Program-made: the position numbers and the translations under genes
Origin: an uncultured Bacteroidales bacterium
GTDB lineage: Bacteria; Bacteroidota; Bacteroidia; Bacteroidales; UBA932
NCBI GenBank assembly: GCA_934700615.1
Contig: CAKUXR010000015.1
Coordinates: 1 to 64,000 of the forward strand
DNA: 64,000 nucleotides
Direction of reading: 5' to 3'
Shown: in pieces, positions 44,603-53,638 of the stretch
Layout: each line of letters starts with the position of its first letter
Position numbering within the stretch: position 1 is the stretch's first letter
Notes under the pieces: generated by a model
Told to the model about the DNA's origin: nothing
The model's input: only the letters and a program-made list of their open reading frames with translations
Database searches by the model: none

Positions 44603-46267
44603 ATGCGTAAACTATTTTTGACGTGGGCAGCTGCCGTGGCTGCCGTTGCGCTGGTCGGCTGCAAGGAGGATAATCCTGAGCCGGTCCCAGCACCAGTGAT
44701 TACACTTGAATCAGAATCAACATCTTCATTTTTCGCTGCTGGCGGAAACGGAGAAATAAAATACAGTATTGCCAATCCTGTCGAAGGAGTGACACTTCAT
44801 GCGGACTGCGAAGCAAATTGGGTGACCGATGTGACCGCAGGTGAGGCCAATGTTACTTTTAATGTCGCTGAAAATGCCGAGGAAGAGGTCAGAAACGCAG
44901 AAATCGTCCTCTCCTATGAGGGCGCCGAGCCTGTGAAAGTCAATGTTACTCAGGCTTCTGCCGTCTATAACTCATTCCAGATAACAGTAGATGAACTCCT
45001 TCCATCCACAGTAACACTTTCATGTGTTCCTTCAGATGCGGAAGCCACCTATGTGTTCTCCGTAATGAGACAGAGCGAGTTCGACGAGTACGGCAGCGAC
45101 CAGGCTGTCATTGACTCGGACGTCGCATACGTCAAGGAGAACCCTTCACGCTTGCGCAAGGGCAGCATTGACAAGGAAGAATTCTCACTCATTTATCAGG
45201 GAGTTCCTTATGTCGTCTATGCTTTCGGCGTGACCGAGGAAGGTAAAGTTACCTCCAAGGAACTCTTCAAGCAAACTTTCAATGCTCCTGAGCGTCCATC
45301 TGTAAGCTTCGGCGAGGTAGCATTGATCCCGGCTGACGGAGGAAAGGTAACTGTCTCATACACAGTGACAAATCCTATCGCAGGCAAGACCATTACCGCA
45401 ACTGCTGGCTATGGCGTTGACTGGATTCATGACATCAATGTTACCGACACTGAGATTTCATTCGTTGCTGACGCCAATTCGGCTGCAGAGCCAGGGAGCG
45501 ATCCGCGTACCGGATTCATCAGCGTAAGTTATCCTGAGGCATACAATGCGTCATTGAACTTCAAGCAGGCATCCCCTGAAAAACCGGCTTTCGAGGTATC
45601 GATTACCAAACTTTGGTCGAATGTCATTGAATTCCAGGTTGTTCCTGCAGATTTGACTTGCACCTATGTGGCAAAAGTCATGAATGCGTCAAAAGCCGTT
45701 GAAATGACAGACGCTCAGATTGTGGCTGATGATGTCGCTGAATTCACGAGGGCAGACTGGCAAGGAAACCCTGGCAAGATCGAGAAGAAGTACAAAGACG
45801 AATATGGCTATGAGGAAGGTGACCTTTGGGAAGGAGTGCAGACCATAAGTGATGAAGGAATCAGTGAGTGGGTCAAGAAGTATTACATCATCGTCTATGG
45901 AATGGACCTGGAAGGTAATCTGACTACTGACAAGATTATCAGGATTCCTTTCGAGACAGCAGCAAAGCCTGTCATTACGGTCGATGATTTCGGGATGGTG
46001 CCTGTTGAAGGCGGAACATATACAGTCGGCTACAGCATTGAGAACGAGAGAAAGGGCGAGCCTGTAAGAGCCTCAGTCGGAGGATGGAGCACAGACTGGA
46101 TCCATGACTTGGTTCTCGATACGGAAAAACATACCGTAACATTCACTGTCGATAAGAATACTGACAAGAAGGGTTACTCAGATTACCGCAGCGCTTCCGT
46201 TTCCATATCTCATGCGGATGCCTCATATACAAACATTATGGTCAAACAGTTATATCCGGAAGAATAA
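44603..46267 (+). CDS. Lipoprotein of alternating BACON-like domains and a repeated YAFG module
   Basis: The protein has 554 residues and lipobox LVGC (about Cys20). BACON-like domains (residues about 33-117, 230-322 and 455-552) alternate with two copies of another unit (about 118-228 and 328-452). That unit opens with PSDAEATYVFSVM or PADLTCTYVAKVM and ends with YVVYAFGVTEEGKVT or YIIVYGMDLEGNLTT. I do not recognise the unit as a named domain. There are no catalytic motifs. The gene after it encodes a protein with the same unit. A surface binding or structural role is likely. There is no TonB receptor nearby, so it is not obviously part of an uptake system. Confidence 0.7.
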   Translation: MRKLFLTWAAAVAAVALVGCKEDNPEPVPAPVITLESESTSSFFAAGGNGEIKYSIANPVEGVTLHADCEANWVTDVTAGEANVTFNVAENAEEEVRNAEIVLSYEGAEPVKVNVTQASAVYNSFQITVDELLPSTVTLSCVPSDAEATYVFSVMRQSEFDEYGSDQAVIDSDVAYVKENPSRLRKGSIDKEEFSLIYQGVPYVVYAFGVTEEGKVTSKELFKQTFNAPERPSVSFGEVALIPADGGKVTVSYTVTNPIAGKTITATAGYGVDWIHDINVTDTEISFVADANSAAEPGSDPRTGFISVSYPEAYNASLNFKQASPEKPAFEVSITKLWSNVIEFQVVPADLTCTYVAKVMNASKAVEMTDAQIVADDVAEFTRADWQGNPGKIEKKYKDEYGYEEGDLWEGVQTISDEGISEWVKKYYIIVYGMDLEGNLTTDKIIRIPFETAAKPVITVDDFGMVPVEGGTYTVGYSIENERKGEPVRASVGGWSTDWIHDLVLDTEKHTVTFTVDKNTDKKGYSDYRSASVSISHADASYTNIMVKQLYPEE

Positions 46268-46293
46268 TAAAACCAAAATATCTTTAGACAATT

Positions 46294-48069
46294 ATGAAAC
46301 CACTGCGCTTTATTAAAGCATTTGCTCTGGTCGGCGTTGTATTCGCCGCTGCCACAGGATGCAAGAAGGACTCAGAGCCGGCTCCTGTCCCAGAAATCAA
46401 GATCGAAACTCCTGCCATCAGTCTCCCTGAGGAGGCGAGTGAAATCGTCATCAACTATACCGTCTCGAATCCTACGGAAGGTGTACAGCTGAAAGCTTCG
46501 TCACAGGCCGAATGGCTTCATTTCGAAGGCGTCGAGAGTGACAAGGTCAAGTTCATTGCTGACGAGAATCCTGTGGAGGAGCCAAGAAACGGCGAGATCG
46601 TCCTTTCCTACCAGGGAGCAAAAGACGTTAAAGTACAGGTTTCCCAGGTTGCTAAATATGTGACTCCGAAGACATTGACCTTCGAACTCAAGATTCTCGA
46701 TGTGAAATCCCGTCAGGTGATTGTGGAGTGTATTCCGTCTGACCCTGAGGCGACATATATCGCTATGGTGACATACAAGTCCAATATGGAGAAATGGCCT
46801 GATGACGACGCGCTTATCGCCAACGACATGGAGTATTTCAAGGAGTGGGGCTCAGTCTTCGGAAGTGACTGGACAACGTTACTCCGCCATGGCAATATGG
46901 AGAATTATGACATCACCATCGACAAGCCGGATACAGACTATATGTTCTATGCCTACGGCTTGAATGAGGATGGCAGCGTCACCTCACCTCAGGTTTACAG
47001 AGTGGAGTTCCATACCCCTCTTCCGGAGGCTCAGGAGTGCACATTCCAGTTCAACTACCGTCCGGGCATCAACTTCGGCCGTGTCAATGTCTATCCGAGC
47101 GACATCCACGTCTCATACATCTGGGGCGTAATGGCCAAGAGCGAGTACAATGCCCTTCCAAGCGACAAGGCCCAGGCTATCGTAGATAAGATCAAGGCTG
47201 ACATGGCATCTCAGGGCGGAACCTGGAGAGATTATGTAGGCTATCACAACAAGTTCAAGAACTACACTGATCTTACAGATGGTGAGGACTATGTGGCTTA
47301 TGCTTTCGGTGCCGACATTACAGGCGTACCTACCACAGCTGCAATGACTTATGAATTTACGGCCAAGACTCTCAAGAAAGTAGCCTGCTCATTTGCAGTA
47401 GGTTTCCAGGATGTCCGCGCCACTACATTTGCGGCCAATATCACTCCGACTGCCGATGTCACATGGGCTGCATACACCCTTCCTTATGAGTATCTCGAGA
47501 AGTACAATGGAAGCGCCGAGAACATGACCGAGGTCGTTATCGATACTTTCAATGAAAGTGTGAAGGATTGGTGGAAGGACAAGGATATGGTCCACAATGG
47601 TGCCCAGCTGCTTTCTTCATACCAGCTCCAGGCTGCTGCCAGCCTCGAATCAAGCACCAAGCAGATTGTATGCGTGTTCGGTGTGGATGAGAACGGATAC
47701 CGTATCACTGATGTCTCAGAGGCTGCCGTTACGACTACCGAAAGCGGACTCCCGTCTGACATGACCATCGGCATCAATGTCAATATGAACGCAGGTGTTG
47801 CCGAAATCGAGTTCGAACCATCCAAGATGGAGGCTTATTTCTATGACTTGCTGGCATATTCTGAGTATGAAAAGTACGAAACCGATGAGGCATTCTTCGC
47901 GGAAGTCATGTACAAGTACAGCTCAATGATGCAGTACAAGATGACTATGGGCAAAGCCAAGATGACCACCGAGTCTCTCCACAAGGGCGAAAAGTATATC
48001 GCTTACGCCTTCGGTATGGACGGTGACAAGTCCACTGCGATTTTCAAGAAAGTCTTCACGATGGAATAA
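46294..48069 (+). CDS. Lipoprotein with one BACON-like domain and four copies of the YAFG module
   Basis: The protein has 591 residues and lipobox ATGC (about Cys23). One BACON-like domain at about 30-125 (SQAEWLHFEGVESDKVKFIA) is followed by four units of about 110 residues. Each starts with a P-S-D or P-T-x-D segment and T/S-Y/W (PSDPEATYIAMVT, PSDIHVSYIWGVM, TPTADVTWAAYTL, EPSKMEAYFYDLL). At least three end in YAFG or YAYG. It lies 26 bases after its paralogue and probably shares its transcript. The two genes appear to have arisen by duplication and module shuffling. Function is unknown; extracellular binding is the simplest reading. Confidence 0.7.
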   Translation: MKPLRFIKAFALVGVVFAAATGCKKDSEPAPVPEIKIETPAISLPEEASEIVINYTVSNPTEGVQLKASSQAEWLHFEGVESDKVKFIADENPVEEPRNGEIVLSYQGAKDVKVQVSQVAKYVTPKTLTFELKILDVKSRQVIVECIPSDPEATYIAMVTYKSNMEKWPDDDALIANDMEYFKEWGSVFGSDWTTLLRHGNMENYDITIDKPDTDYMFYAYGLNEDGSVTSPQVYRVEFHTPLPEAQECTFQFNYRPGINFGRVNVYPSDIHVSYIWGVMAKSEYNALPSDKAQAIVDKIKADMASQGGTWRDYVGYHNKFKNYTDLTDGEDYVAYAFGADITGVPTTAAMTYEFTAKTLKKVACSFAVGFQDVRATTFAANITPTADVTWAAYTLPYEYLEKYNGSAENMTEVVIDTFNESVKDWWKDKDMVHNGAQLLSSYQLQAAASLESSTKQIVCVFGVDENGYRITDVSEAAVTTTESGLPSDMTIGINVNMNAGVAEIEFEPSKMEAYFYDLLAYSEYEKYETDEAFFAEVMYKYSSMMQYKMTMGKAKMTTESLHKGEKYIAYAFGMDGDKSTAIFKKVFTME

Positions 48070-48277
48070 TATGTAACTCAAGTTTCGCAAGTGCGAAACA
48101 CCGCTTTTGGAGCCCGCAGGGCGAGGGTAAGTCCCTTCCCCGAGGGGAGGGATTTAGGGTGAGGGTAACGTACACAAAAAAAAGTGCGTGGGCCTTAAGT
48201 CTTCGAATGGGAGACAAACCTCCAATTTGCGCAAACATTCAGCAAGTTATCTAACTTGCGAAACTTGAATATGTAAC
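48069..48277. repeat. MITE-like element with 15-base terminal inverted repeats and 9-base flanking direct repeats
   Basis: TCAAGTTTCGCAAGT (48078-48092) and ACTTGCGAAACTTGA (48254-48268) are perfect complements. Both are flanked by the direct repeat ATATGTAAC (48069-48077 and 48269-48277). The roughly 160 bases between contain two GAGGGTAA-type words within the GGGAGGGATTTAGGGTGAGG motif, a kind of intergenic repeat seen in many Bacteroidetes genomes. No reading frame is supported. It fills most of the 324-base gap 48070-48393. Confidence 0.5.
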
Positions 48278-48295
48278 TTGAAAATACTATTTGAG

Positions 48296-48331
48296 GGTCG
48301 GCCGGGATATGATTTTCCGGCCGGCCTTTTT
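48296..48331 (+). terminator. Terminator ahead of metX
   Basis: GGTCGGCCGG (48296-48305) pairs with CCGGCCGGCC (48317-48326) through one G-T pair and is followed by five T. It ends the lipoprotein transcript. Its T run overlaps the -33 TTTG of the metX promoter. Confidence 0.8.
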
Positions 48332-48360
48332 GGTATTTGCCGTGAGTTTCACTATCTTCG
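48329..48360 (+). promoter_or_regulatory. metX promoter: TTTG, 20 bases, TATCTTCG
   Basis: TTTG (48329-48332) and TATCTTCG (48353-48360) match the Bacteroidetes consensus except for one C in the -7 box. The spacing is 20 bases and the start codon is 33 bases downstream. No SAM riboswitch fold was recognised. Confidence 0.7.
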
Positions 48361-48393
48361 CGCCCTGAAAAAAATCTCTCTAAAGGATATCCA

Positions 48394-49416
48394 ATGGAAC
48401 GGCATACTTATCGGCTTGACGGCGGTTTCTCTTTCGAATCGGGAGGAAGCGTCTCCACCCTTGAGGTGGCTTATCATACATCCCCGGTGGAATATGAGAA
48501 GGGGATGAAAGTTATCTGGATCTGTCATGCGCTGACATCCGATTCCAATGCGGAAGACTGGTGGTCTGCACTTGTAGGTCCTGGAAAACTCTTCGATACG
48601 GAGAAGTACTTTGTAGTGTGCTGCAATATGGTCGGATCCTGCTACGGGTCCAGCGGACCTTCCAGCATTGACCCGGAAACCGGCAAGCCTTATTATTTCT
48701 CATTCCCGAAGGTTACCGTGCGAGATGTCGCCCGGGCATTCGACCTGGTCCGGATACATCTCGGCATTGACAAGATCGACTTGCTTGTGGGCGCCAGCAT
48801 GGGCGGATTTCAGGCATTGGAGTGGTCGGTTTTGCGTCCGGAGGTGTTCCCCCGTGCGGTCTATATCGCCACAAGCTCTCGCGTAAGTCCTTGGCTTACA
48901 GCATTTGAGGAATCCCAGCGAATGGCATTGGAGGCTGACTCTACTTTCCGCGCCTGCGAAAGCCTCAAGGGCGGCAGCAAGGGACTTGAGTGTGCACGTA
49001 CCATCGCTTTGCTCTCTTACAGGTGCGAGGACGGCTATATCCGTAAGCAGAGTGAGCAGTCAGACGATGTCATGTTCGCCGACAGGGCCGGCTCTTATCT
49101 CCGCTATCAGGGAAACAAACTTGCCAACATATTCGACGCCTATTCTTACTGGTATCTGACTTACCTTGTGGACAGCGACAATCTCGGCAGGGGAAGAGGC
49201 GGCGAAGTTGCGGCTCTCGGCATGATACGTGCAGAGTCCACCTTCATTTGTTTTGATACGGACCTTCTGTTCCCTCCTCATAAGATGAAATTCATGTCTG
49301 AGAATGTGAAAGGTTCTGTATATCATGAGATTAAATCGCATTTCGGGCATGACGGCTTCCTTTTGGAGACCGATGATCTGGACAGGATCATGCGTCCGAT
49401 AGTCGAAAAGCTATAA
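48394..49416 (+). CDS. metX: Homoserine O-acetyltransferase (MetX family)
   Basis: The protein has 340 residues with an alpha/beta-hydrolase fold and no signal peptide. Motifs are IWICHALTSDSNAEDWW, NMVGSCYGSSGP, the nucleophile elbow LLVGASMGGFQ (Ser135), and the C-terminal FDTDLLFPPHKM and SHFGHDGFLLE carrying the catalytic Asp and His. It transfers an acyl group from an acyl-CoA to homoserine in methionine synthesis. Sequence alone does not firmly separate acetyl from succinyl donors, but the MetX branch usually uses acetyl-CoA. The asd gene, which supplies the homoserine pathway, follows after 10 bases, so the two are one operon. Confidence 0.93.
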   Translation: MERHTYRLDGGFSFESGGSVSTLEVAYHTSPVEYEKGMKVIWICHALTSDSNAEDWWSALVGPGKLFDTEKYFVVCCNMVGSCYGSSGPSSIDPETGKPYYFSFPKVTVRDVARAFDLVRIHLGIDKIDLLVGASMGGFQALEWSVLRPEVFPRAVYIATSSRVSPWLTAFEESQRMALEADSTFRACESLKGGSKGLECARTIALLSYRCEDGYIRKQSEQSDDVMFADRAGSYLRYQGNKLANIFDAYSYWYLTYLVDSDNLGRGRGGEVAALGMIRAESTFICFDTDLLFPPHKMKFMSENVKGSVYHEIKSHFGHDGFLLETDDLDRIMRPIVEKL

Positions 49417-49426
49417 ATATTGGATT

Positions 49427-50434
49427 ATGAAAGTAGCAGTTGTAGGTGTCACCGGACTTGTCGGCACCAGAATGATGGAAGTCTTGGAAGAAAGGAATTT
49501 CCCTGTGACGGAATTTCTTCCGGTAGCTTCAGAGCGCTCCGTAGGGCGTAAAGTTACATTCAATGGTAAGGAATATACGGTCATGAGCGCCGGGGAGGCA
49601 ATCGCAGCCCGACCTGACCTGGCAATATTCTCCGCAGGCGGCGGCCCGTCCAAAGAATTGGCCCCCAAGTTTGCTGCCGTCGGCTGCCGCGTCGTCGACA
49701 ACTCTTCATGCTGGAGAATGGACCCGACGAAGAAACTGGTTGTCCCTGAGGTCAATGCCGATGTGCTCACTGAGGATGACTTCATCATCGCGAACCCCAA
49801 CTGCTCTACCATACAGATGATGCTTCCGCTCGCTCCGCTTCATAAGGCGTACGGAATCAAGAGGGTGGTAGTATCTACGTATCAGAGCGTTACGGGTGCT
49901 GGCAACAAGGCCGTGGCTCAGATGGAGGCCGAGCGTGCCGGCGCCGAGTGGGGGACTTACGATGCGAAATTCCCTTACCCTATTGACGAAAACATCATCC
50001 CCCATATCGACGATTTTACCGAAAACGGCTACACCAAGGAGGAGATGAAGATGGTCAATGAAACTCATAAGATTCTTGGTGACGATTCCATCGGCGTGTC
50101 AGCAACGACTGCCAGAGTCCCCGTCATCGGAGGCCATTCCGAGTCGATAAACTTGGAGTTCGAGAAAGATTTCGAACTGGCTGACGTCCGTAGGATGTGG
50201 GAGGAAATGCCAGGTCTGACGGTCCAGGACGACCCTGCCAACAAGATTTATCCTATGTGCCGTTATGCCCTCGGACATGATGACGTTTTCGTGGGCCGTC
50301 TGCGCCGCGATTTCTCCGTGAAGTCAGGACTTAATTTCTGGTGCGTTGCCGACAATATCCGCAAGGGTGCTGCCACCAATGCCATCCAGATTGCAGAAGT
50401 ATTGGTACAGAAGGGTTTCCTTCCGAAAGAATAG
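49427..50434 (+). CDS. asd: Aspartate-semialdehyde dehydrogenase
   Basis: The protein has 335 residues. The NADP-binding start is VAVVGVTGLVGTRMMEVLEE, followed by the catalytic ANPNCSTIQ (Cys126) and the substrate/dimer region GHSESINLEF with its conserved His. It reduces aspartyl phosphate to aspartate semialdehyde, the branch point to lysine, threonine and methionine. It sits between metX and a nitroreductase gene, whose start is 8 bases after the asd stop. It is full length and intact. Confidence 0.96.
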   Translation: MKVAVVGVTGLVGTRMMEVLEERNFPVTEFLPVASERSVGRKVTFNGKEYTVMSAGEAIAARPDLAIFSAGGGPSKELAPKFAAVGCRVVDNSSCWRMDPTKKLVVPEVNADVLTEDDFIIANPNCSTIQMMLPLAPLHKAYGIKRVVVSTYQSVTGAGNKAVAQMEAERAGAEWGTYDAKFPYPIDENIIPHIDDFTENGYTKEEMKMVNETHKILGDDSIGVSATTARVPVIGGHSESINLEFEKDFELADVRRMWEEMPGLTVQDDPANKIYPMCRYALGHDDVFVGRLRRDFSVKSGLNFWCVADNIRKGAATNAIQIAEVLVQKGFLPKE

Positions 50435-50442
50435 TCCGGGTT

Positions 50443-51111
50443 ATGGCTGACAATTATTTGGAAAAGAGGTATGAAGAGGTGTTCGGCAGCGGTGCCAGGA
50501 AGGTGACAGTGAAGCACAGCACCCCGTCGCTGAACACACTGCTGGTGAAAAACCGTAGCATCAGACGTTACCGCCAGGACTTCACCGTGACTGAGGAACA
50601 GCTTCGCACTATCGTTGAGGTCAATGTCAAATTGGGCTCTGCAATGAACCGCCAGGCGCTCCGCTTCCGGATAGTGGCCGATGACGCGGAGGGAGAGGTC
50701 AATGCTGCCTCTACGGACAAGGTCAATGCATTGAGGGGCATCCTGTTCCGTGAACCGGCAAGGTCGGAGTCCGCAAGGGCATATATCATTGTCTATTCGA
50801 CAATTCCGGAGGAAAGATACATTGACATTGACCTGGGCATTTCTCTCCAGAGCATGGCGCTGAAGGCGGCTGAACTCGGGCTCAACTGTCTGATCAAGGG
50901 TAACATTGACAAGGAAGGGCTCAGTTCTTTGTTCGGCACCGGGGATGGTCTCGAGCCTGTGGCTGTGCTATGTGTCGGCAAGGCGGCGGAGAGTGTTTTC
51001 CTTAAGCCTATCTCTGCCGATTCTTCAGGAGAGCCGGATCTCAAGCCCTATACGAAGGATGGGGTCCATTACGTTCCCAAACTTCAGATGGATACTATAC
51101 TGCTTAAATGA
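50443..51111 (+). CDS. Nitroreductase-family FMN enzyme
   Basis: The protein has 222 residues. I chose ATG 50443 (MADNYLEKRY) because the in-frame start at 50341 lies inside asd. The FMN-binding start of the family is clear (NRSIRRYRQDFTVTEEQL, then LGSAMNRQALRF). The middle has DIDLGISLQSMALKAAELGL and the end has VAVLCVGKA. Such enzymes reduce quinones, nitroaromatics or related groups with NAD(P)H; the natural substrate is usually unknown. It is the third gene of the metX-asd transcript. No direct link to methionine synthesis can be read from it. Confidence 0.88.
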   Translation: MADNYLEKRYEEVFGSGARKVTVKHSTPSLNTLLVKNRSIRRYRQDFTVTEEQLRTIVEVNVKLGSAMNRQALRFRIVADDAEGEVNAASTDKVNALRGILFREPARSESARAYIIVYSTIPEERYIDIDLGISLQSMALKAAELGLNCLIKGNIDKEGLSSLFGTGDGLEPVAVLCVGKAAESVFLKPISADSSGEPDLKPYTKDGVHYVPKLQMDTILLK

Positions 51112-51112
51112 A

Positions 51113-51144
51113 AATCGAGGATGTCTTATTTGACGTCCTCGATT
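51113..51144. terminator. Hairpin between convergent genes, overlapping a coding end
   Basis: AATCGAGGATGTC (51113-51125) pairs with GACGTCCTCGATT (51132-51144) at 12 of 13 positions. The right arm encodes the last residues of the minus-strand phosphatase (LIEDV). It probably works for both strands, though T runs are weak. Confidence 0.6.
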
Positions 51145-52490
51145 AGTTTATAGTAGAAGTCCCTGAATGCGTTCCAGGAATAGTATGAAGGCGCGACCTC
51201 AGCCAGCGGAAGTGAGGCCTCGTGGCCGTTATACAGAACCTTTATCAGGATTTCTGATGATTTCCTGCTCCGGTAGAAGATGAACTGAATGTTGGACGCC
51301 ATCGGAATCTGGTCGCTGCGCCAATAGTTCTTTACTTCGTGCGGATCGGAAATTACAGCCCCGAAGTTATTGATTCTCATGAAACTGGCCGTCGGAAGCA
51401 CCGCAGTATCATGGGTGAACCTGAGGTCGAGCCGGACCTTGCCTGAGGCGATATTCCTGTCGGCATTGACCATGATGTCTTTCAGGACGGCTGCATTGTT
51501 TGTGACGCTTCTGTTGTCGGCGATAGGGGAGAATCCCCAGATCGTATATCCGTTGAAGTTCCTAAGTTCCCACAGGTTGAACAGCTCTTCCGGCGTGAAA
51601 ATGTCATCAAACCTGTCCGTTGCCGCATCGTCTCCGATACACTGGATATCCATGATGATGCTCCTCATGTCCGACTCGAATTTCCACATCCCGTAAGAGG
51701 ATTCGATGAAGTCAATGTCATTGAAGAATCTGGAGCAAAATCCCTCAGGGTCAGCCAGTTCAGCCTGCATTGCAGCCGCTGTCTCGGCGACGGCCTTTGT
51801 CCTCGGAACCTTCTCGTAGAACGGATTCTTGGAACCGTTGGGCTCCAGTACCGGCAGGAATTTCCGTCCCGCATCTACACTGTAGGAGAAGTCTCTGTCC
51901 AGTACCCTGATTTCGTCAATGAAAGAATGCATGGTCAGAAGAACTCTCGGAACCGGAGTTGAGAGCACAGTCGCCTCAGTCTTTCCTTTGAACACCTCCG
52001 GGAAGTCATGGTACATGATGTTGGCTATCTTATGGAGCTGCTCCTGACCTTTGATTGTCAGATCCCCGCCGCGGAATGCCACGTGCGGATAAAATGCCTC
52101 GTATCTTCGGTACAACTCCTCTCCCTTGTCGTTCAGCTTGCCCGCTTCATGGGCATTGACAAGTATCGTCCTCACCTTCTCGTAGATATCGTCGCTGATG
52201 GCGAATCTGGCCCCGTGTCTTCCCAGATAGCTGATATAGAATGGCTTGTAGCCTTTCGGCGCCGGCGTCATCTCCGGATTGTCGAACGGATACATATAAT
52301 ATTCCGCCCCGGTCCGGTAAAGTTCTTTCATCATGTCGGCCCTTGTATCGTACCTTACGACCGCATCCTTCACTCCGAATTCAGCCTCGATTGCGGCGCG
52401 TTTCTCCAGTCCGGTCTGTGCCAGTGCCGTTGGGGTCAATGCCAATGCCGCAACGGCTGCAGTAAGATGGTTTATGATTGATTTATGCAT
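51126..52490 (-). CDS. Secreted histidine-type phosphatase (branch 2, MINPP/acid-phosphatase-like)
   Basis: The protein has 454 residues with a signal peptide (about 1-24, ending TALAQ). The phosphate pocket RHGAR has nucleophile His92, and the proton-donor motif is HD in RFTHDTAVLP (His360, Asp361). HD rather than HAE suggests an acid phosphatase or phytase-like enzyme rather than classical MINPP, which uses HAE. It should release phosphate from small organic esters such as inositol phosphates in the periplasm. The gene begins 14 bases after the DUF5009 gene ends and is probably co-transcribed with it. Substrate is unknown. Confidence 0.85.
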   Translation of the reverse strand: MHKSIINHLTAAVAALALTPTALAQTGLEKRAAIEAEFGVKDAVVRYDTRADMMKELYRTGAEYYMYPFDNPEMTPAPKGYKPFYISYLGRHGARFAISDDIYEKVRTILVNAHEAGKLNDKGEELYRRYEAFYPHVAFRGGDLTIKGQEQLHKIANIMYHDFPEVFKGKTEATVLSTPVPRVLLTMHSFIDEIRVLDRDFSYSVDAGRKFLPVLEPNGSKNPFYEKVPRTKAVAETAAAMQAELADPEGFCSRFFNDIDFIESSYGMWKFESDMRSIIMDIQCIGDDAATDRFDDIFTPEELFNLWELRNFNGYTIWGFSPIADNRSVTNNAAVLKDIMVNADRNIASGKVRLDLRFTHDTAVLPTASFMRINNFGAVISDPHEVKNYWRSDQIPMASNIQFIFYRSRKSSEILIKVLYNGHEASLPLAEVAPSYYSWNAFRDFYYKLIEDVK

Positions 52491-52504
52491 AGTTGATGTC
52501 CGTT

Positions 52505-53623
52505 TCAGACTTTAAGGAACACGTTCTTCTTGTACATGAAGTACAACATCAGCCAGGCGGCGGCAAAGTATCCGATTCTGAGGATGACTGCGCCGAAGAC
52601 TTCCGGAACAAGTTCTGCCACTCCGCTGAGGAAGAAATCGCCGATCTTCTGAAAGTCAATGAAAGCCTGCGCCAAGTAAATTGTTATCGAGTTCATGCCG
52701 ACAACCTGGAAGAAAATGACGCCTTTTCTCCAGCCTTTCACGTCAATGATATAGTAGAAAATCGCGAAAACTGCGAGTGAATAAGATGCCGCGGCGAGGA
52801 CGAAAGTGCTGGTCCACAGGTTCTTGATGACCGGGAACCAGATTGACCATAATGCTGCCGCAACACCAGTTACGACTGCTGCTCCGAGTAATTTCAATGT
52901 CTTTTTCTCTCCGCTGTCATCGGATTCTTTCACATATCTTCCCGTGAACATTCCGAGCAGGGCGGTGACGATTGCCGGGATGGTGCTCACCAGGCCTTCC
53001 GGATCGCCGTATGGCTTGTATGCGTGATTTCCGAGGATGATTCTGTCAATGTAGTACGAGATGTTGCCCATCTTTGACATCGAATCGGCTCCTGCAGGGG
53101 CATCAGGCGCGATGGTGAATTTCAGCAGCAGAAAATAGCCTATGAGGATTCCTGCGGCTATGCCATACTGTGTCTTTCTGCCTGTATAGCAGTATATTAT
53201 GGCTGCGAGGGCCCATGCGATACCGATTCTTCCCAAAACGCTCATGACTCTCAATGTCGCGAAGTGGAAATGGAAAAATCCCTGATAGACCAGTCCGAGG
53301 AAGAACAATATGCAGGCACGTTTCAGGACTTCTTTGGTAATGTCTCCTTTGGACAGGCCCTTTTCAAGTTTCTTTGCCGATGAAAAAGGGAATGTCATAC
53401 CGGAGATGAACAGGAACAATGCGAATATGGTGTCATGGTGATGGAATCCCTCCCATTTCACATGGCTCATCTGCATTGCCAGCCATGAAGTGTCCCCGTC
53501 AGGGAACAGCGAGCAGATGCTTACGATAATTCCGCTAAGACCCATGATGAACATCATGTCGAACCCTCTGAGTGCATCAAGCGACAGCAGGCGTCCGTTA
53601 CCTGCCAGGTTGTTTTTTGTCAT
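52505..53623 (-). CDS. DUF5009 / HGSNAT-like membrane acyltransferase
   Basis: The protein has 372 residues and about ten membrane helices. It starts with the family motif LSLDALRGFDMMFIMGLSG and has FLFISGMTFPFSSAKKLEKG near the first loop. The end has VVGMNSITIYLAQAFIDFQK. The family includes the lysosomal heparan-alpha-glucosaminide N-acetyltransferase, which carries acetyl groups across a membrane to amino sugars. In Bacteroidales these genes often lie near glycan loci. Here it lies between a phosphatase and a thioesterase gene. A role in acetylating or handling periplasmic amino sugars is possible but unproven. Confidence 0.82.
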   Translation of the reverse strand: MTKNNLAGNGRLLSLDALRGFDMMFIMGLSGIIVSICSLFPDGDTSWLAMQMSHVKWEGFHHHDTIFALFLFISGMTFPFSSAKKLEKGLSKGDITKEVLKRACILFFLGLVYQGFFHFHFATLRVMSVLGRIGIAWALAAIIYCYTGRKTQYGIAAGILIGYFLLLKFTIAPDAPAGADSMSKMGNISYYIDRIILGNHAYKPYGDPEGLVSTIPAIVTALLGMFTGRYVKESDDSGEKKTLKLLGAAVVTGVAAALWSIWFPVIKNLWTSTFVLAAASYSLAVFAIFYYIIDVKGWRKGVIFFQVVGMNSITIYLAQAFIDFQKIGDFFLSGVAELVPEVFGAVILRIGYFAAAWLMLYFMYKKNVFLKV

Positions 53624-53638
53624 GTTCGTTTTATGATT

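Noticed and set aside
44603..48069. SusE/SusF-type outer-membrane proteins of the mannosidase locus
   Set aside because: Gene order, divergent orientation and the repeated YAFG module do not match SusE/F, and no SusC/D lies on that strand nearby.
48056..48238. Minus-strand open frame across the repeat downstream of the module lipoproteins
   Set aside because: It lies inside the MITE-like repeat and the 3' end of a real gene, is Arg/Pro/Ser-rich, and has no recognisable start region or family.
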